A DNA stretch of 64,000 nucleotides from Ochotona curzoniae (taxonomy: Eukaryota > Chordata > Mammalia > Lagomorpha > Ochotonidae): NCBI RefSeq assembly GCF_017591425.1, contig NW_024465887.1, forward strand, positions 62,001 through 126,000, read 5' to 3'. Under the pieces are notes generated by a model. The model had not been told where the DNA came from. It searched no databases and saw only the letters and a program-made list of their open reading frames with translations. A program made the translations under genes and the position numbers. Positions 23,801 through 33,026 of this stretch are shown piece by piece. Every line of letters starts with the position of its first letter. Position 1 is the stretch's first letter.

Positions 23801-25355
23801 CCAAAAGGCATTCTGGTCTGACAGGAGAGCCAGCAAAAGAACAAGCATATCAAGTGTGGAATGCCAGGACACTACTGCTAAGAGTGTCCCTCCCTGAAGG
23901 ACCTCAGTGGTCCACACCCCAGTGCAAAGAAGCAGCCATCAAGGACAGTTGTGCTCTTCTCTCAATGGAGGAGAGAACTTCCACTTTGTGTGTGGTCTTG
24001 TCTAATGGGGTTGTTGTGGATTCAAGAGGCTTCCACAGCCTAAACACCATTTGTCTGGAACCTCAGGTTATCACTGACGTCACACATAAGAGTGCTAATT
24101 TGTTAAATCCACTAGTCACTGTGTACACTGTCTTCCAATGCAGGATCTGTATGTTCAGAGTCATAGTAAAATTAATAGTACACCTTGCTGTATTTTAGTA
24201 TAAAGATTTATCATCTCAGTTTTGGTTATGTCTGAATATTTAACTCTTTTGCCCTAAGAAGTCAGTTTGCATTTACCTGTCCTGTGATGGGCTTATATCC
24301 TGATGCTGTATGCTAATCCTTGCATTGTTACTGTGCCTTCTGATTAATCTAGGTTACCAGTTTTATGCAGCTCAGAAGTTTCATGTGTTCCATTAAGCTT
24401 ATTGGGTATGTTCCAAAATTTGAGACTTAAAGAAGTTAATTTAGACAGACACAAATCTAGTCCATAGTCTTAGATTAATGTTCACTCTGACAAAAGTTGA
24501 AACCTAACAATTGTTTTACATCTAAGTTCTGAGGTTCAAATATTCAAACTGCTAACTGAACTCACAATATGCTAGGCTAGGAAGAGTTATAACTATGTTA
24601 TGTTTTGCTATTTAGACTTCAACACAGAGAAACTTTTCAAGTGCCAGGATGTACATCAAACACCTGATGACTTCTGCCTTCTATCAGGAACCACAAGATG
24701 GACCCCCTACAGCTGCTGTTACCAAACGGCGCCCCCTTCTCAGCAGGAAGTAGCTAAGAGCGGATGACAACGCCCCTTCTCCCTAAAAACAATTGGGGTT
24801 CATTTCTGTTTGAAAATGTAGGAGTCAGATGGGATGATAGGCAGTTAGAGTCTCTGGTTCCTGATAAAACTGTTTTGTATACATGTAACATCTTAGCACT
24901 ATGTGATTCTGGAATGTTAGTATTTTCAACAATACTTGTACATTGTTAAGTATGTCTTCTTGAATCTCACCAGCCAGCTGTTCCCCAATATACCATCATA
25001 TATGTATCACCCCAGTATGAGTTCACAATATTTTGGCGAGAGTGATAAAAACCAATCAATACCTCTGGGGACAATGGTCTAACGCCTTCCTAAATCTCAC
25101 CAGTCAATTAGCCACCAGTATAATTAAAGTAAATGAGACCTGAGTTCTACCCATGTCGGGGAAAGTTATTCTAAATGGCATTAAGCTGGCAGCTTGCATG
25201 TTCAATAAATGCAGCAAGGTTATGGCCTTAAAAACCTTGACATTGCTGCAATGGCTCAGGCTCCCCAAGTGATAACCCCCCACATCGTGCCATGCGGCTC
25301 CAGTCTTCAAAGAGGCTCATCTAATATAATGAGGCATGGCTTTTCCTGGGTAAGC
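20889..25355 (+). other. ERV2 interior of unknown origin
   Basis: About 4.5 kb of AT-rich DNA with no recognised protease, reverse transcriptase, integrase or envelope. It contains AT-rich simple repeats (23071-23098), an (AAT)n run (23322-23350) and AAAC repeats (22212-22233). The longest plus-strand frame is 181 codons (23653-24198), which I do not recognise. It replaces the coding part of the element, as in other LTR families that travel with foreign or scrambled interiors. Confidence 0.6.
23322..23350. repeat. (AAT)n microsatellite
   Basis: About nine AAT units within the ERV2 interior. Confidence 0.95.
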
Positions 25356-25363
25356 ATTTAGCC

Positions 25364-25479
25364 AATGACGGGCATCTTTCTGATACCCCGCCAACCTAAG
25401 ACAGGGAGCCCTGGTGACTGGCAGGGCTGCCCAGAGACGGGTAAGAGCTGAGGGTCCCTCAGAATGAGCCTAAGACAGG
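25364..25479 (+). promoter_or_regulatory. Candidate constitutive transport element (CTE-like)
   Basis: Four motifs occur in the order and spacing of the type D retroviral CTE: AATGACGGG (25364-25372), CCTAAGACAGG (25395-25405), AGACGGGTAAG (25435-25445) and CCTAAGACAGG again (25469-25479). In the known CTE these pair into two symmetric internal loops that bind the export factor NXF1/TAP and carry unspliced RNA out of the nucleus. Here the inner arm has the hairpin CTGAGGGTCCCTCAG. It lies about 70 bp before the polypurine tract, where CTEs normally sit. The first loop strand departs from the consensus after GGG (CATC instead of TAAG). Motifs are seen; export function is inferred. Confidence 0.75.
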
Positions 25480-25535
25480 CAGTGCTTATCTTGCCTCAAG
25501 GAACCTTTTTCTTTTCGCCGCTTTCATTGATATAT

Positions 25536-25551
25536 AGAAAAGAGGGGGAGA
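25536..25551 (+). other. ERV2 polypurine tract
   Basis: AGAAAAGAGGGGGAGA abuts the first base of the 3' LTR, as required for plus-strand priming. Confidence 0.9.
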
Positions 25552-26010
25552 TGTCAGGAGCCGTGTACTATAGCCACACTGAAGCCATTTTGAATATAGA
25601 ACTATGGGCCAGTGGAAAATCCCTGGCTGGCTAGATGCTTGAGAAAGAAGTTATGAAACTAATCACACGCTTAGCTTCAATTGTTTGTAGCAACTGTTTT
25701 AGAATGTGATTTATGCTGTACCTGCCGACATCTTGTTACTGATTACCTATGCTATTGTTGATATGCTGGTTACTATTGTGGATATGGTGACTGCTCAAGA
25801 ACAATTGGTCTGGAGACCATGGCTTGCGTCCTAGCTTCTCCTTTCCTCCCTGAGCCTTAGTTACTGAAGAATATAAAAACCCTCAACTAAAATCAATAAA
25901 CTGACAGCTTGATCAGACATCCTGTCTTGCTGTCCATTCTTCGTGTCTCTTGTCCCCCAATCTCTCCTAAGTGGTTGCGACCCCCGTTGACTGTCCTGCT
26001 AGACGGGACA
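25552..26010 (+). repeat. ERV2 3' LTR
   Basis: 459 bp, same ends and signals as 20090-20548, with one visible substitution near 25690. Confidence 0.95.
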
Positions 26011-26016
26011 TGTATC

Positions 26017-26546
26017 CCTCACTCTCTGAATACACTTTTTGAGCAGTGTTGGTGTCTGCGCTTAAAATGCTATTTAAGTAAAAGACAAACAGCTGGGAAA
26101 TATTTGGCCTAAAACTGTTGTGGTCTTAGGCGGTTGGCTCAGGGTCACCAACTGGTCCTTTCTGCCCACCTGCGACAGCTGCCGCCACCCGGAACCTGGG
26201 AGGGCTGTGGTGTTGTGCAAACACTGCCCTCAGAGCCCCCGGAAGGCCCAAGACGGAGAGGGGCTCACTGCGGGCCACCTGCCGGGAGGGGATAGAGAGA
26301 GGCAGAAAGAAAAACGGAAACTGCCAATCGAGTTCTTCAGACTTCAGCGTAAAATAAGAGTAAATCTAAACCACACAATTCCATCTGCACGTTTCTTGTT
26401 TTAATCAGGCCTGTGAGCAATGTATCTTAATTTTCTTGTGCTGGTGATTTCTATCTGCACAAATACTTGGAGTGACCTTCTTTTAAAATATCCCACTCTG
26501 TAGTATATGAAAATCCTTACCCTCTTCTTATAGATGGTTTATCAAA
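26017..26546 (+). other. Right end of duplicon A, no gene recognised
   Basis: Shared with 46356-46889. It contains a locally GC-rich stretch (26150-26290) with a 94-codon open frame conserved in both copies but unlike any family I know. Confidence 0.5.
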
Positions 26547-27112
26547 AACTTTTGTATGTTTGTTTGTTTAATCTTTTAACACTCAATTAGATATTTGATC
26601 TAATTTACAAGATTAATTTTTTGTGGCAGGCCCTGCCTTTTCTTTCTTTTTTTTTTCACGTTAATTAATAAGGTATTGAGTGACCAATATGTTAGAAAAT
26701 GCAAGTTCTTAACCACATCCTGTAACTACTTTCTTGACATCTCAATTTTAGTATATGCACAACTGGCTGCTATTCTAAAAGTTACATTGGGTATCTTAAC
26801 AGGTTTATGTTCCTGATGCTTTAAATTCCTCTCGAGAGAGAGCTGGTGTAACTTCCAAGTCTTCTGAAGACATATCAGTAGATAATAATTCAGATAATAA
26901 AATGTTAAATGTAAAAAGAGCCACTGTTTCATGGGAAAATAATCTTGAAGATTTGGTAGAAGATGAAGATTTGGCTGAGGATCTAGAAGAAGGTGAAGAA
27001 ACTCAAAATAAAGAAATGGAACTTAGTGATGAAGATTTGGATAGAACTGTGGAAGATAAGACTTTACTTAACTGCAAGGAGAACAAGGTAGGTATTAAAA
27101 ACTTATTGATTG

Positions 27113-27405
27113 GGGCCTGGCAGCGTGGCCTAGTGGCTAAAGTCCTCACCTTGAATGCACCAGGATCCCATATGGGTGCCGGTTCTAATCCCGGCAGCTC
27201 CACTTCCCATCCAGCTCCCTGCTTGTGACCTGGGAAAACAGTTGAGCATGGCCCAAAGCTTTGGGATCCTGCACCCGCGTGGGACACCCGGAAGAAATTC
27301 CTGGCTTCTGGCTTCGGATCCGCATAGCATTGGCCATTGTGAATCATCAGATGGAAGATCTTCCTCTCTGTCTCTCCTCCTCTCTGTATATCTGACTTTC
27401 CAATT
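27113..27405 (+). mobile_element. C-type SINE in KIF20B intron (plus copy)
   Basis: Starts 'ggggcctggcagcgtggcc' shortly after the 26803-27087 exon. It ends at 'ctgactttccaattt' without an A tail. Confidence 0.88.
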
Positions 27406-28608
27406 TGAAGTTCATTAGCAATTTTTATAAATAACTTTAAAAATGTTTTAATGGTATATATTTATTGGCATACAGAGTTAATAGTTCTTAAGGTTTCCTC
27501 TCCCATTTTTTCAATCATACGTTGACATTTTTTGTATCTCAAGTTTATGTTTTGAAAAATTTTAAGCCTATAAAAATGCTAGTATAATGAGTAGTTGGGT
27601 CCCCAATTGTTGTCATATTATAAATATGTAAGTAAAGATTCTTTTGCTTGTAGGTAAAAACCTATACAAAATTATACCTTAAAACTAACTATGATGGTAT
27701 TTATTTTCTAAGAATGAGAAATTTTCCTCATAATTTCCATGACTGTTCTTTCACCTAAGAAGCCTAATATTGATGTAACAAAGCTATCTGTTAGGCCACC
27801 CATCCTGAGATTTCTCTGGTGGTATTAATATAGCTTGAATAACCATTTAATTTCTGTTTACAAAAAAACATTGATTTTAGCATCACGTTTGTGTAGTCAT
27901 TTTTAATCTAGCGTTGATATCTTTTAGAAGTAGAGGCTATCCCTACTAATGAAATTCACAGTGTTGGGTTTAAGTGGAATAGTAGTTCCTGGTGGATAAT
28001 ACATGAGGCAAATTTACTTTTTTCTTAGTTCAGCTGAGCATTGAGATGTTTGAGTTTATTTTTCATGTAGGTCTTCCTATGAGGTGGAGAGATTACAAAG
28101 TAATGAATCTGCAAATGCCAAAAATTTAGTGAGAATGCAATTTTTAAAAAGGATACTTAATTGTGGTTGATTAGATAAAAATTATTTTTGAAATAGTTGG
28201 ACAGTATTTGGGTTATGTTTATCCTTTTATAAGGATAGTGTCAGGTGGCACTGTCTGCTTTTGAGTTATTTACTCAGCACTAATGAATGCTTGCACGCGT
28301 ATTGGAGTTTATTGTTTGAGGCTGCTTACTGCACAGTTGGTTGTGCGAAGAGATTTCCGAGGAAAGGTGAAGAGAGACTTTTTGTTTGTTTTTTTCTGCA
28401 GGAACTGCCAGATGTTAGATTGATGCTTGAAGACACAGAGTTAGAGTCACTTAGGACATTGGGGCTGTCCTGCTAGTTACCGTCTGTGCGATTAGTATGT
28501 AATTTCAGTTCTTGGCTGAGAGTTATTTCTTAGTGGCAGAATACTGTACTTTGTAAGTTACATACTCATTGCCACGGTGGAAGATCCATTTCTTAAAAAT
28601 GATTTGAG

Positions 28609-28931
28609 ACGGGCCCGGTGCGGTGGCGCAGTGGTTAAGGTCCTCGCCTTGCACGCCCGGGATCCCATATGGGCGCCGGTTCTATCCCGGCGGCCCCACT
28701 TCCCTTCCAGCTCCCTGCCTGTGGCCTGGGAAAGCAGTCGAAGACGGCCCAAAGCCTTGGGACCCTGCACCCGTGTGGGAGACCCGGAAGAGGCTCCTGG
28801 CTTTGGATCGGCATAGTATGGGCCATTGCGCTCACTTGGGGAGTGAATCATCGGACGGAAGATCTTCCTCTCTGTCTCTCCTCTCTGTATATCTGCCTTT
28901 CCAGTAAAAAATAATAAAAATAAATCTTAAA
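28609..28931 (+). mobile_element. C-type SINE upstream of terminal exon (plus copy)
   Basis: Flanked by AAAAATGATTTGAG (28595-28608 and 28932-28945). Shared with the minus copy at 52253-52578, so it predates the KIF20B duplication. Confidence 0.95.
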
Positions 28932-29525
28932 AAAAATGATTTGAGGCAATTGCCTCCAACTTTCTGGTAATTGTTTCAAACTATCCATGTCTGGAATTTA
29001 ATACAGATTGTAGGTTATTTTTTAATTTTAGAATTGTGCAGCTAGATATTTTACTAAATCGATTACTTTTTTAGGCATGCATTTTTATAGGAAATGGTTT
29101 GCCTCTGGTGTCTGAGGACAAAAAAATGCTTGTTTATGTTATTAATTAAGTGGATGAGCTTATCATCTGTTTTAAACTAGCTTTTTTTTTGTTTTTCACT
29201 TACGTTTGCTGAGACTGTGAAATTACTGATTTCAGATTTTAATGGACCAAGGATTGAAGGAGAGTGACCACCAGATTCGAAAGCGAAGACTTCGAACAAA
29301 AATGGAGAAATGAATGGTTCATGGAGGAGCTCATTGTAATGGAGGAGCTCATTGTAATGCTCAGCCCTACTTTATAAAGATAACTGTATTGGTTTTTTAA
29401 ATACCTCTGTATAGAGATTATTGTTTTATATATAGTGTTATTTTATTGTTTTATATATAGTGTTATTTTAATGCAATAAAGAAAACAGTTTGTCTGCTTT
29501 TTAAACCTTTTCAAAAACAGTTTCT

Positions 29526-29840
29526 TGGGCCTGATGCTGTGGCTCAGTAGCTAAATCCTCGCTTTGCATGTGCTGGGATCCCATACGGGAGCTGGTTCTA
29601 ATCCCAGCAGCCCTGCTTCCCATCCAGCTCCCTGCTTGTGGCCTGGGAAAGCAGTCGAGGATGGCCCAAAGCCTTGGGACCCTGCACCCGTGTGGGAGAC
29701 CCGGAAGAAGCTCCTGGCTCCTGGCTTTGGATTGGTGCAGCTCTGGCCATTGTGGTCACTTAGGGAGTGAAACCAGTGGACCGAAGTTCTCTGTTCTGCC
29801 TTTCCAATAAAAATTTTAAAAATCTTAAAAAACAAAAATG
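29526..29840 (+). mobile_element. C-type SINE (B)
   Basis: Full-length SINE starting 'gggcctgatgctgtgg', just downstream of the KIF20B 3' end. It is flanked by near-identical 'aaaacagtttctt' and 'aaaaccagtttctt'. Confidence 0.92.
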
Positions 29841-30612
29841 ACAAAAACCAGTTTCTTTCCAAGTAGCCTATATTTCCACTTTGGAGCAGTGAAGATCCTA
29901 GCAAAGACGCTGTCATTCTCATGTGTTTTTCTGCACATGATGTCATAGGCTGATTATTCAGTTTCTCATATTTAATAGTGTCTGCTAGACTGTGCAACTG
30001 ACTTTAAAAAAACAAAAAGAAGATGTACTAATTTTATTTGAAGGGCAGAGTCGGGGAGAGAGGAGAGGGCAGTGGAGACCCTTCATCTCCGTCGCTCCCC
30101 CGGCGGCCGCAGGAGCCTGGGACTGCAGCTGCACCTCCCGCCTGACTAACCCGCTTTGTACTTGGGCTCAGCAACAAGTGTGTTAGAGCTGGTACCCACG
30201 TGGGATGCCTCCCTCGGAGGTAGCTGCTTAATCTGTTACGCCACACTCCTGTCCTCTGTAACCCGATCTTTACCTAGCTGATTTATAATTAGGATTAAGG
30301 GAATAGGTGTGTGCAGATCTTCTGTTTGCCAAAACCATGTATGCAAATTATTTCCTCCTTGTAGTGCTAGAAGCTCATGCGAGCTGACTTGAACCCCTGC
30401 TGCCCCACTTTGGACCCAGCGGCCTGCAAATTCACACGGAAGGCAGTGGGAGAGGGCCTGAGTGCTTGGGCCGCTGCCACCCCGTGGGAAAGCAGCATGA
30501 ACCCCAGATCCTGGCTTTGGCAAGGCTCAGCCCTGGCTAATGCAACCGATTGGGAGTGAGCCCGCACGTGGAGGCTCTCTCCCTCTTGGTGACTCTGCCT
30601 TTCAAATAAGTC

Positions 30613-31867
30613 TATCATTCAGACGTTAAACATGAAATTCAGACCAGAAAAGATGGAAGAACGAAATGAAAACAGAGCCGCCGTGTCCTTTGTGTAATTG
30701 GAGATCCCAAGTGATAAAAGGAAAAGTAGAACAGGAAGAAAAAAACAATACTTGAAGAAACAGTGATCCAAAATTTTCAACTTCTGAGGAAACGGTGGAT
30801 CTAGAAGCTTGGCCATTGTCAGGATAGATCCGCACAGAATTACAGCTGCAAACACGGCTGTGAAACTGGTCAAAAAACAAAGAGGAAATTTGCGAGCAGA
30901 CACGCTATTTACAACTACCAGCTAGACGGACATACTTGTAAAATGTTTATTGGATGAAGGACTTGATACAGACGCGTCAACAGAGGCACGCATTCTTACA
31001 ATGTCATAAGTCATTAGAATTCCCTTTTGGGGAAAATGTAGGTTTACTTAAGCTGGATGGTACGGGTCTGTCTCTGGGCCTCTCGGCGCCATCGGGCAGA
31101 GCTGCACAGGACGTCTGAAGCGGCTGCAGGGACAGCACCGCGCGCTGCCTTTTCTGTTTTGGTTTAATACAGGCAAGAGCCAGGGGCAGTCACTGGCTGT
31201 AACTCGGTCGCCGGTAGCCGTGTTAGCATCTGCCGCAGGCACACGGGCAACGCAGCGCAGCACGGCACGGCCGGTGCCACCAGGCAACAGGGGTTTCCAA
31301 CTCACCTCGTGGGATCGTCACTGAATCTATCAGCTTTTCACCAAATTGCTGTTACGCACGCTTGACGTGTGTGAGCACAGATAAGAAACTTAGAGCTGCC
31401 GAGAGCACAGCTCCGTGGCTACCAGGGAGGACGTGAACAGATGTTTCCAGAAAGCGACCGACGGAGGAAAAGCAGTGAGATGAGTGACGTGAGGCCAAAG
31501 CTGATGATGCCGGGACGAAGGCGCTGCCTCGGGGCGGGCTTGGGAAATGGGACTGAAAGCCACGAAGAGACCAGAGGAGAAGGATTGTTCTATACTTGCA
31601 TTTTTGTACGTTCTCCACGCGGCTATTAAGCAAATTGTCCATTTGGGTGCATTTTATCATGTACTTTGCATTGTTAGCATATATAATGAATTACTATTTC
31701 ATAGAGACCAGGATAGCTAAAGCTAGAAAAACTAGCAAAAGTAAGTGAAAATCTCAAACAGTGGCATACCTTTTTTTTTAAAAAAAAAAGTTGCTATAAA
31801 CTAAGTTTGTTCCATGTTTTCCTGCTCCCTCTGCTGCTTCTCTTATTAAATTTCTGTACTTATTTGA
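30613..31867. other. Unassigned segment conserved between B and C, absent from A
   Basis: The inverse copy is 48966-50224. On the strand that is plus in copy C there is a polyadenylation-like AATAAA at 49890-49895 and a hydrophobic frame at 49937-50212 with no ATG at its start. On that strand the part around 49300-49800 is GC-rich. I recognise no gene. A non-coding transcript or a decayed processed pseudogene are possible. Confidence 0.4.
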
Positions 31868-32033
31868 AAGAGTTCTAGAGCCCTTCACTGGCTTACACCT
31901 CGGATGGCCGCAGCCAGGTGTCAGGAGCCTCCTCTGGGTCTCCCGCATAGGGAGCAGCGTTCCAGACACCTGAGCCATCGTACACTGCTTTCCCAGACCA
32001 CAGGCAGGGAGCTGGATGGGAAGCAGGGCAGCA
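31868..32033 (-). mobile_element. 5' portion of a C-type SINE (B)
   Basis: Antisense SINE interrupted at 32033 by the next SINE. Copy C: 48804-48965 (plus). Confidence 0.75.
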
Positions 32034-32328
32034 GGGTCCAGCGCCGTAGCCTAGCAGCTAAAGTCTCTGTCTCACATAAACCGGGATCCCATATGGGTGC
32101 CGGTTCTAATCCCAGCAGCCCTGCTTCCCATCCAGCTCCCTGCCTGTGGCCTGGGAAAGCAGTCGAGGACGGCACGAAGCCTTGGGACCCTGCACCTGCG
32201 TGGGAGACCCATTGGAGGCTCCTGGCTCCTGGCTCCAGATCAACTAAGTTCTGACTGCTGCCATTTGGGGAGTGAACCAGCAGACTGAGGGTCTCCTTGT
32301 GTTTCTCCTTTCAAACAAAATTTTTTTA
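32034..32328 (+). mobile_element. Chimeric C-type SINE (B)
   Basis: The 5' half matches the inverse of 48640-48803 (private 'tctctgtctcacat'). The 3' half matches the inverse of 48095-48240 (private 'gatcaactaagttctg' and 'cagactgagggtctcc'). One SINE here stands for two in copy C. Confidence 0.85.
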
Positions 32329-32395
32329 AAAAAATCCTTAAAAAATGTTTTTAAAAACAAATATTTTCAAGAATGTTTAGAAGAAACTTTAAAAA

Positions 32396-32648
32396 ATGTA
32401 TTTATTTTTATTGGAAAGGCAGATTTATAAAGAGGAGAGACAAAGATCCTCCAGCTGCTGGATCACGTGGAACTGCGTCTCCCATGCGGGTGCAGGTCCC
32501 AAGGCTTTGGCTGTCCTTGACTGCTTTCCCAGGCCGCAAGCAGGGAGCTGGATGGGAAGCGGGGCTGCCGGGATACCGAGCAGTGCCCATATGGGATCCT
32601 TGAGTATGCAAGGCAAGGATTTAGCCACTAGGCTATTGCACCGGGCCC
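32396..32648 (-). mobile_element. C-type SINE (B), short form
   Basis: Antisense SINE lacking part of its middle. Copy C: 47753-48006 (plus). Confidence 0.85.
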
Positions 32649-32697
32649 TTGGAGAAAACTTTCATAATTGAAAGAAATATCTAAAGGAAAATGATAG

Positions 32698-33026
32698 GGG
32701 CTGGAGCAATGGCTCAACCTGCTAATCTTCCACTTCCAAGCTCCGGCATCCCACTTGGGCGCCAGTTCATGTCCCAGCTGCCGTGCTTCCCATCCAACTC
32801 CCTGAATGTTTCCTGGGAAAGCTGCGCAGGAAGTCCAAGTGTTTGGGACCCTGCATCATGCTGGAGACTTGGAAGAAGCTCCTGGTTCCTGGCTTCAGAT
32901 TGGTTCAGCTGTGGCTGTTGCGGCCATTTGAGAAGTGAGCCAGTGGATGGAAATTTATTCCGTGTCTCCTCCTTTTGGTAAGTCCGCCTTTCCAATGAAA
33001 AGAATTCATTAAAAAAAAAAAAAAGG
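32698..33026 (+). mobile_element. Diverged C-type SINE (B)
   Basis: Starts 'ggggctggagcaatggctc' and ends with a run of A. Copy C: 47377-47704 (minus). Confidence 0.85.

Larger units (their letters stand above)
20090..26010 (+). mobile_element. ERV2: young non-autonomous betaretrovirus-like element
   Basis: A 5921-bp element flanked by the 6-bp duplication TGTATC (20084-20089 and 26011-26016). Copy B has the uninterrupted site 'ggtttgtatccctcac' near 46350. It comprises LTR 20090-20548, tRNA-Lys-type primer site, a 54-codon gag stub, about 4.5 kb without recognisable retroviral protein domains, a CTE-like series of motifs, a polypurine tract, and LTR 25552-26010. A 6-bp duplication and a lysine primer fit class II (betaretrovirus-like) elements. 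With no pol or env it would need enzymes from a relative, like the ETn family of mouse. Confidence 0.9.
1..26546 (+). repeat. Segmental duplicon, copy A
   Basis: This block aligns base for base with 29532-46889 at a few differences per kb by eye. Three large differences separate them. A lacks the 2.97 kb present at 30571-33540, and A carries two retroviral insertions (12010-18295 and 20090-26010) that B lacks. The similarity ends after the shared stretch 'gatggtttatcaaaaac': A then continues into a KIF20B intron, while B continues into unrelated sequence. The left edge lies outside the window. High identity including non-coding DNA points to recent duplication. A falsely duplicated haplotype in the assembly is the main alternative. 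Confidence 0.9.
26803..29500 (+). pseudogene. KIF20B: KIF20B partial copy with internal deletion
   Basis: KIF20B (MPHOSPH1) is a kinesin-6 motor of the late mitotic spindle and midbody. The exon 26803-27087 (95 codons, AG before and GTAGGT after) encodes the acidic stretch containing ATVSWENNLEDLVEDEDLAE, which I recognise from the stalk after the motor domain. The next recognisable exon, 29236-29313, is the terminal one (ILMDQGLKESDHQIRKRRLR, then MEK and stop), followed by a 3' UTR with AATAAA at 29475. All the long coiled-coil exons between them are missing, so the two exons would join a mid-gene segment to the extreme C-terminus. Both exons are individually open. The breakpoint appears to lie near 28365, where similarity to the minus-strand copy begins. 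I infer a duplicated, internally deleted gene fragment rather than a working gene. Confidence 0.85.

Noticed and set aside
28402..28476. Open stretch after a CAG acceptor reading ELPDVRLMLEDTELESLRTL then a stop, conserved in both KIF20B fragments (inverse near 52715-52787)
   Set aside because: It does not match KIF20B at that position and lies within the last intron. It is conserved because the copies are recent, so I do not call an exon.
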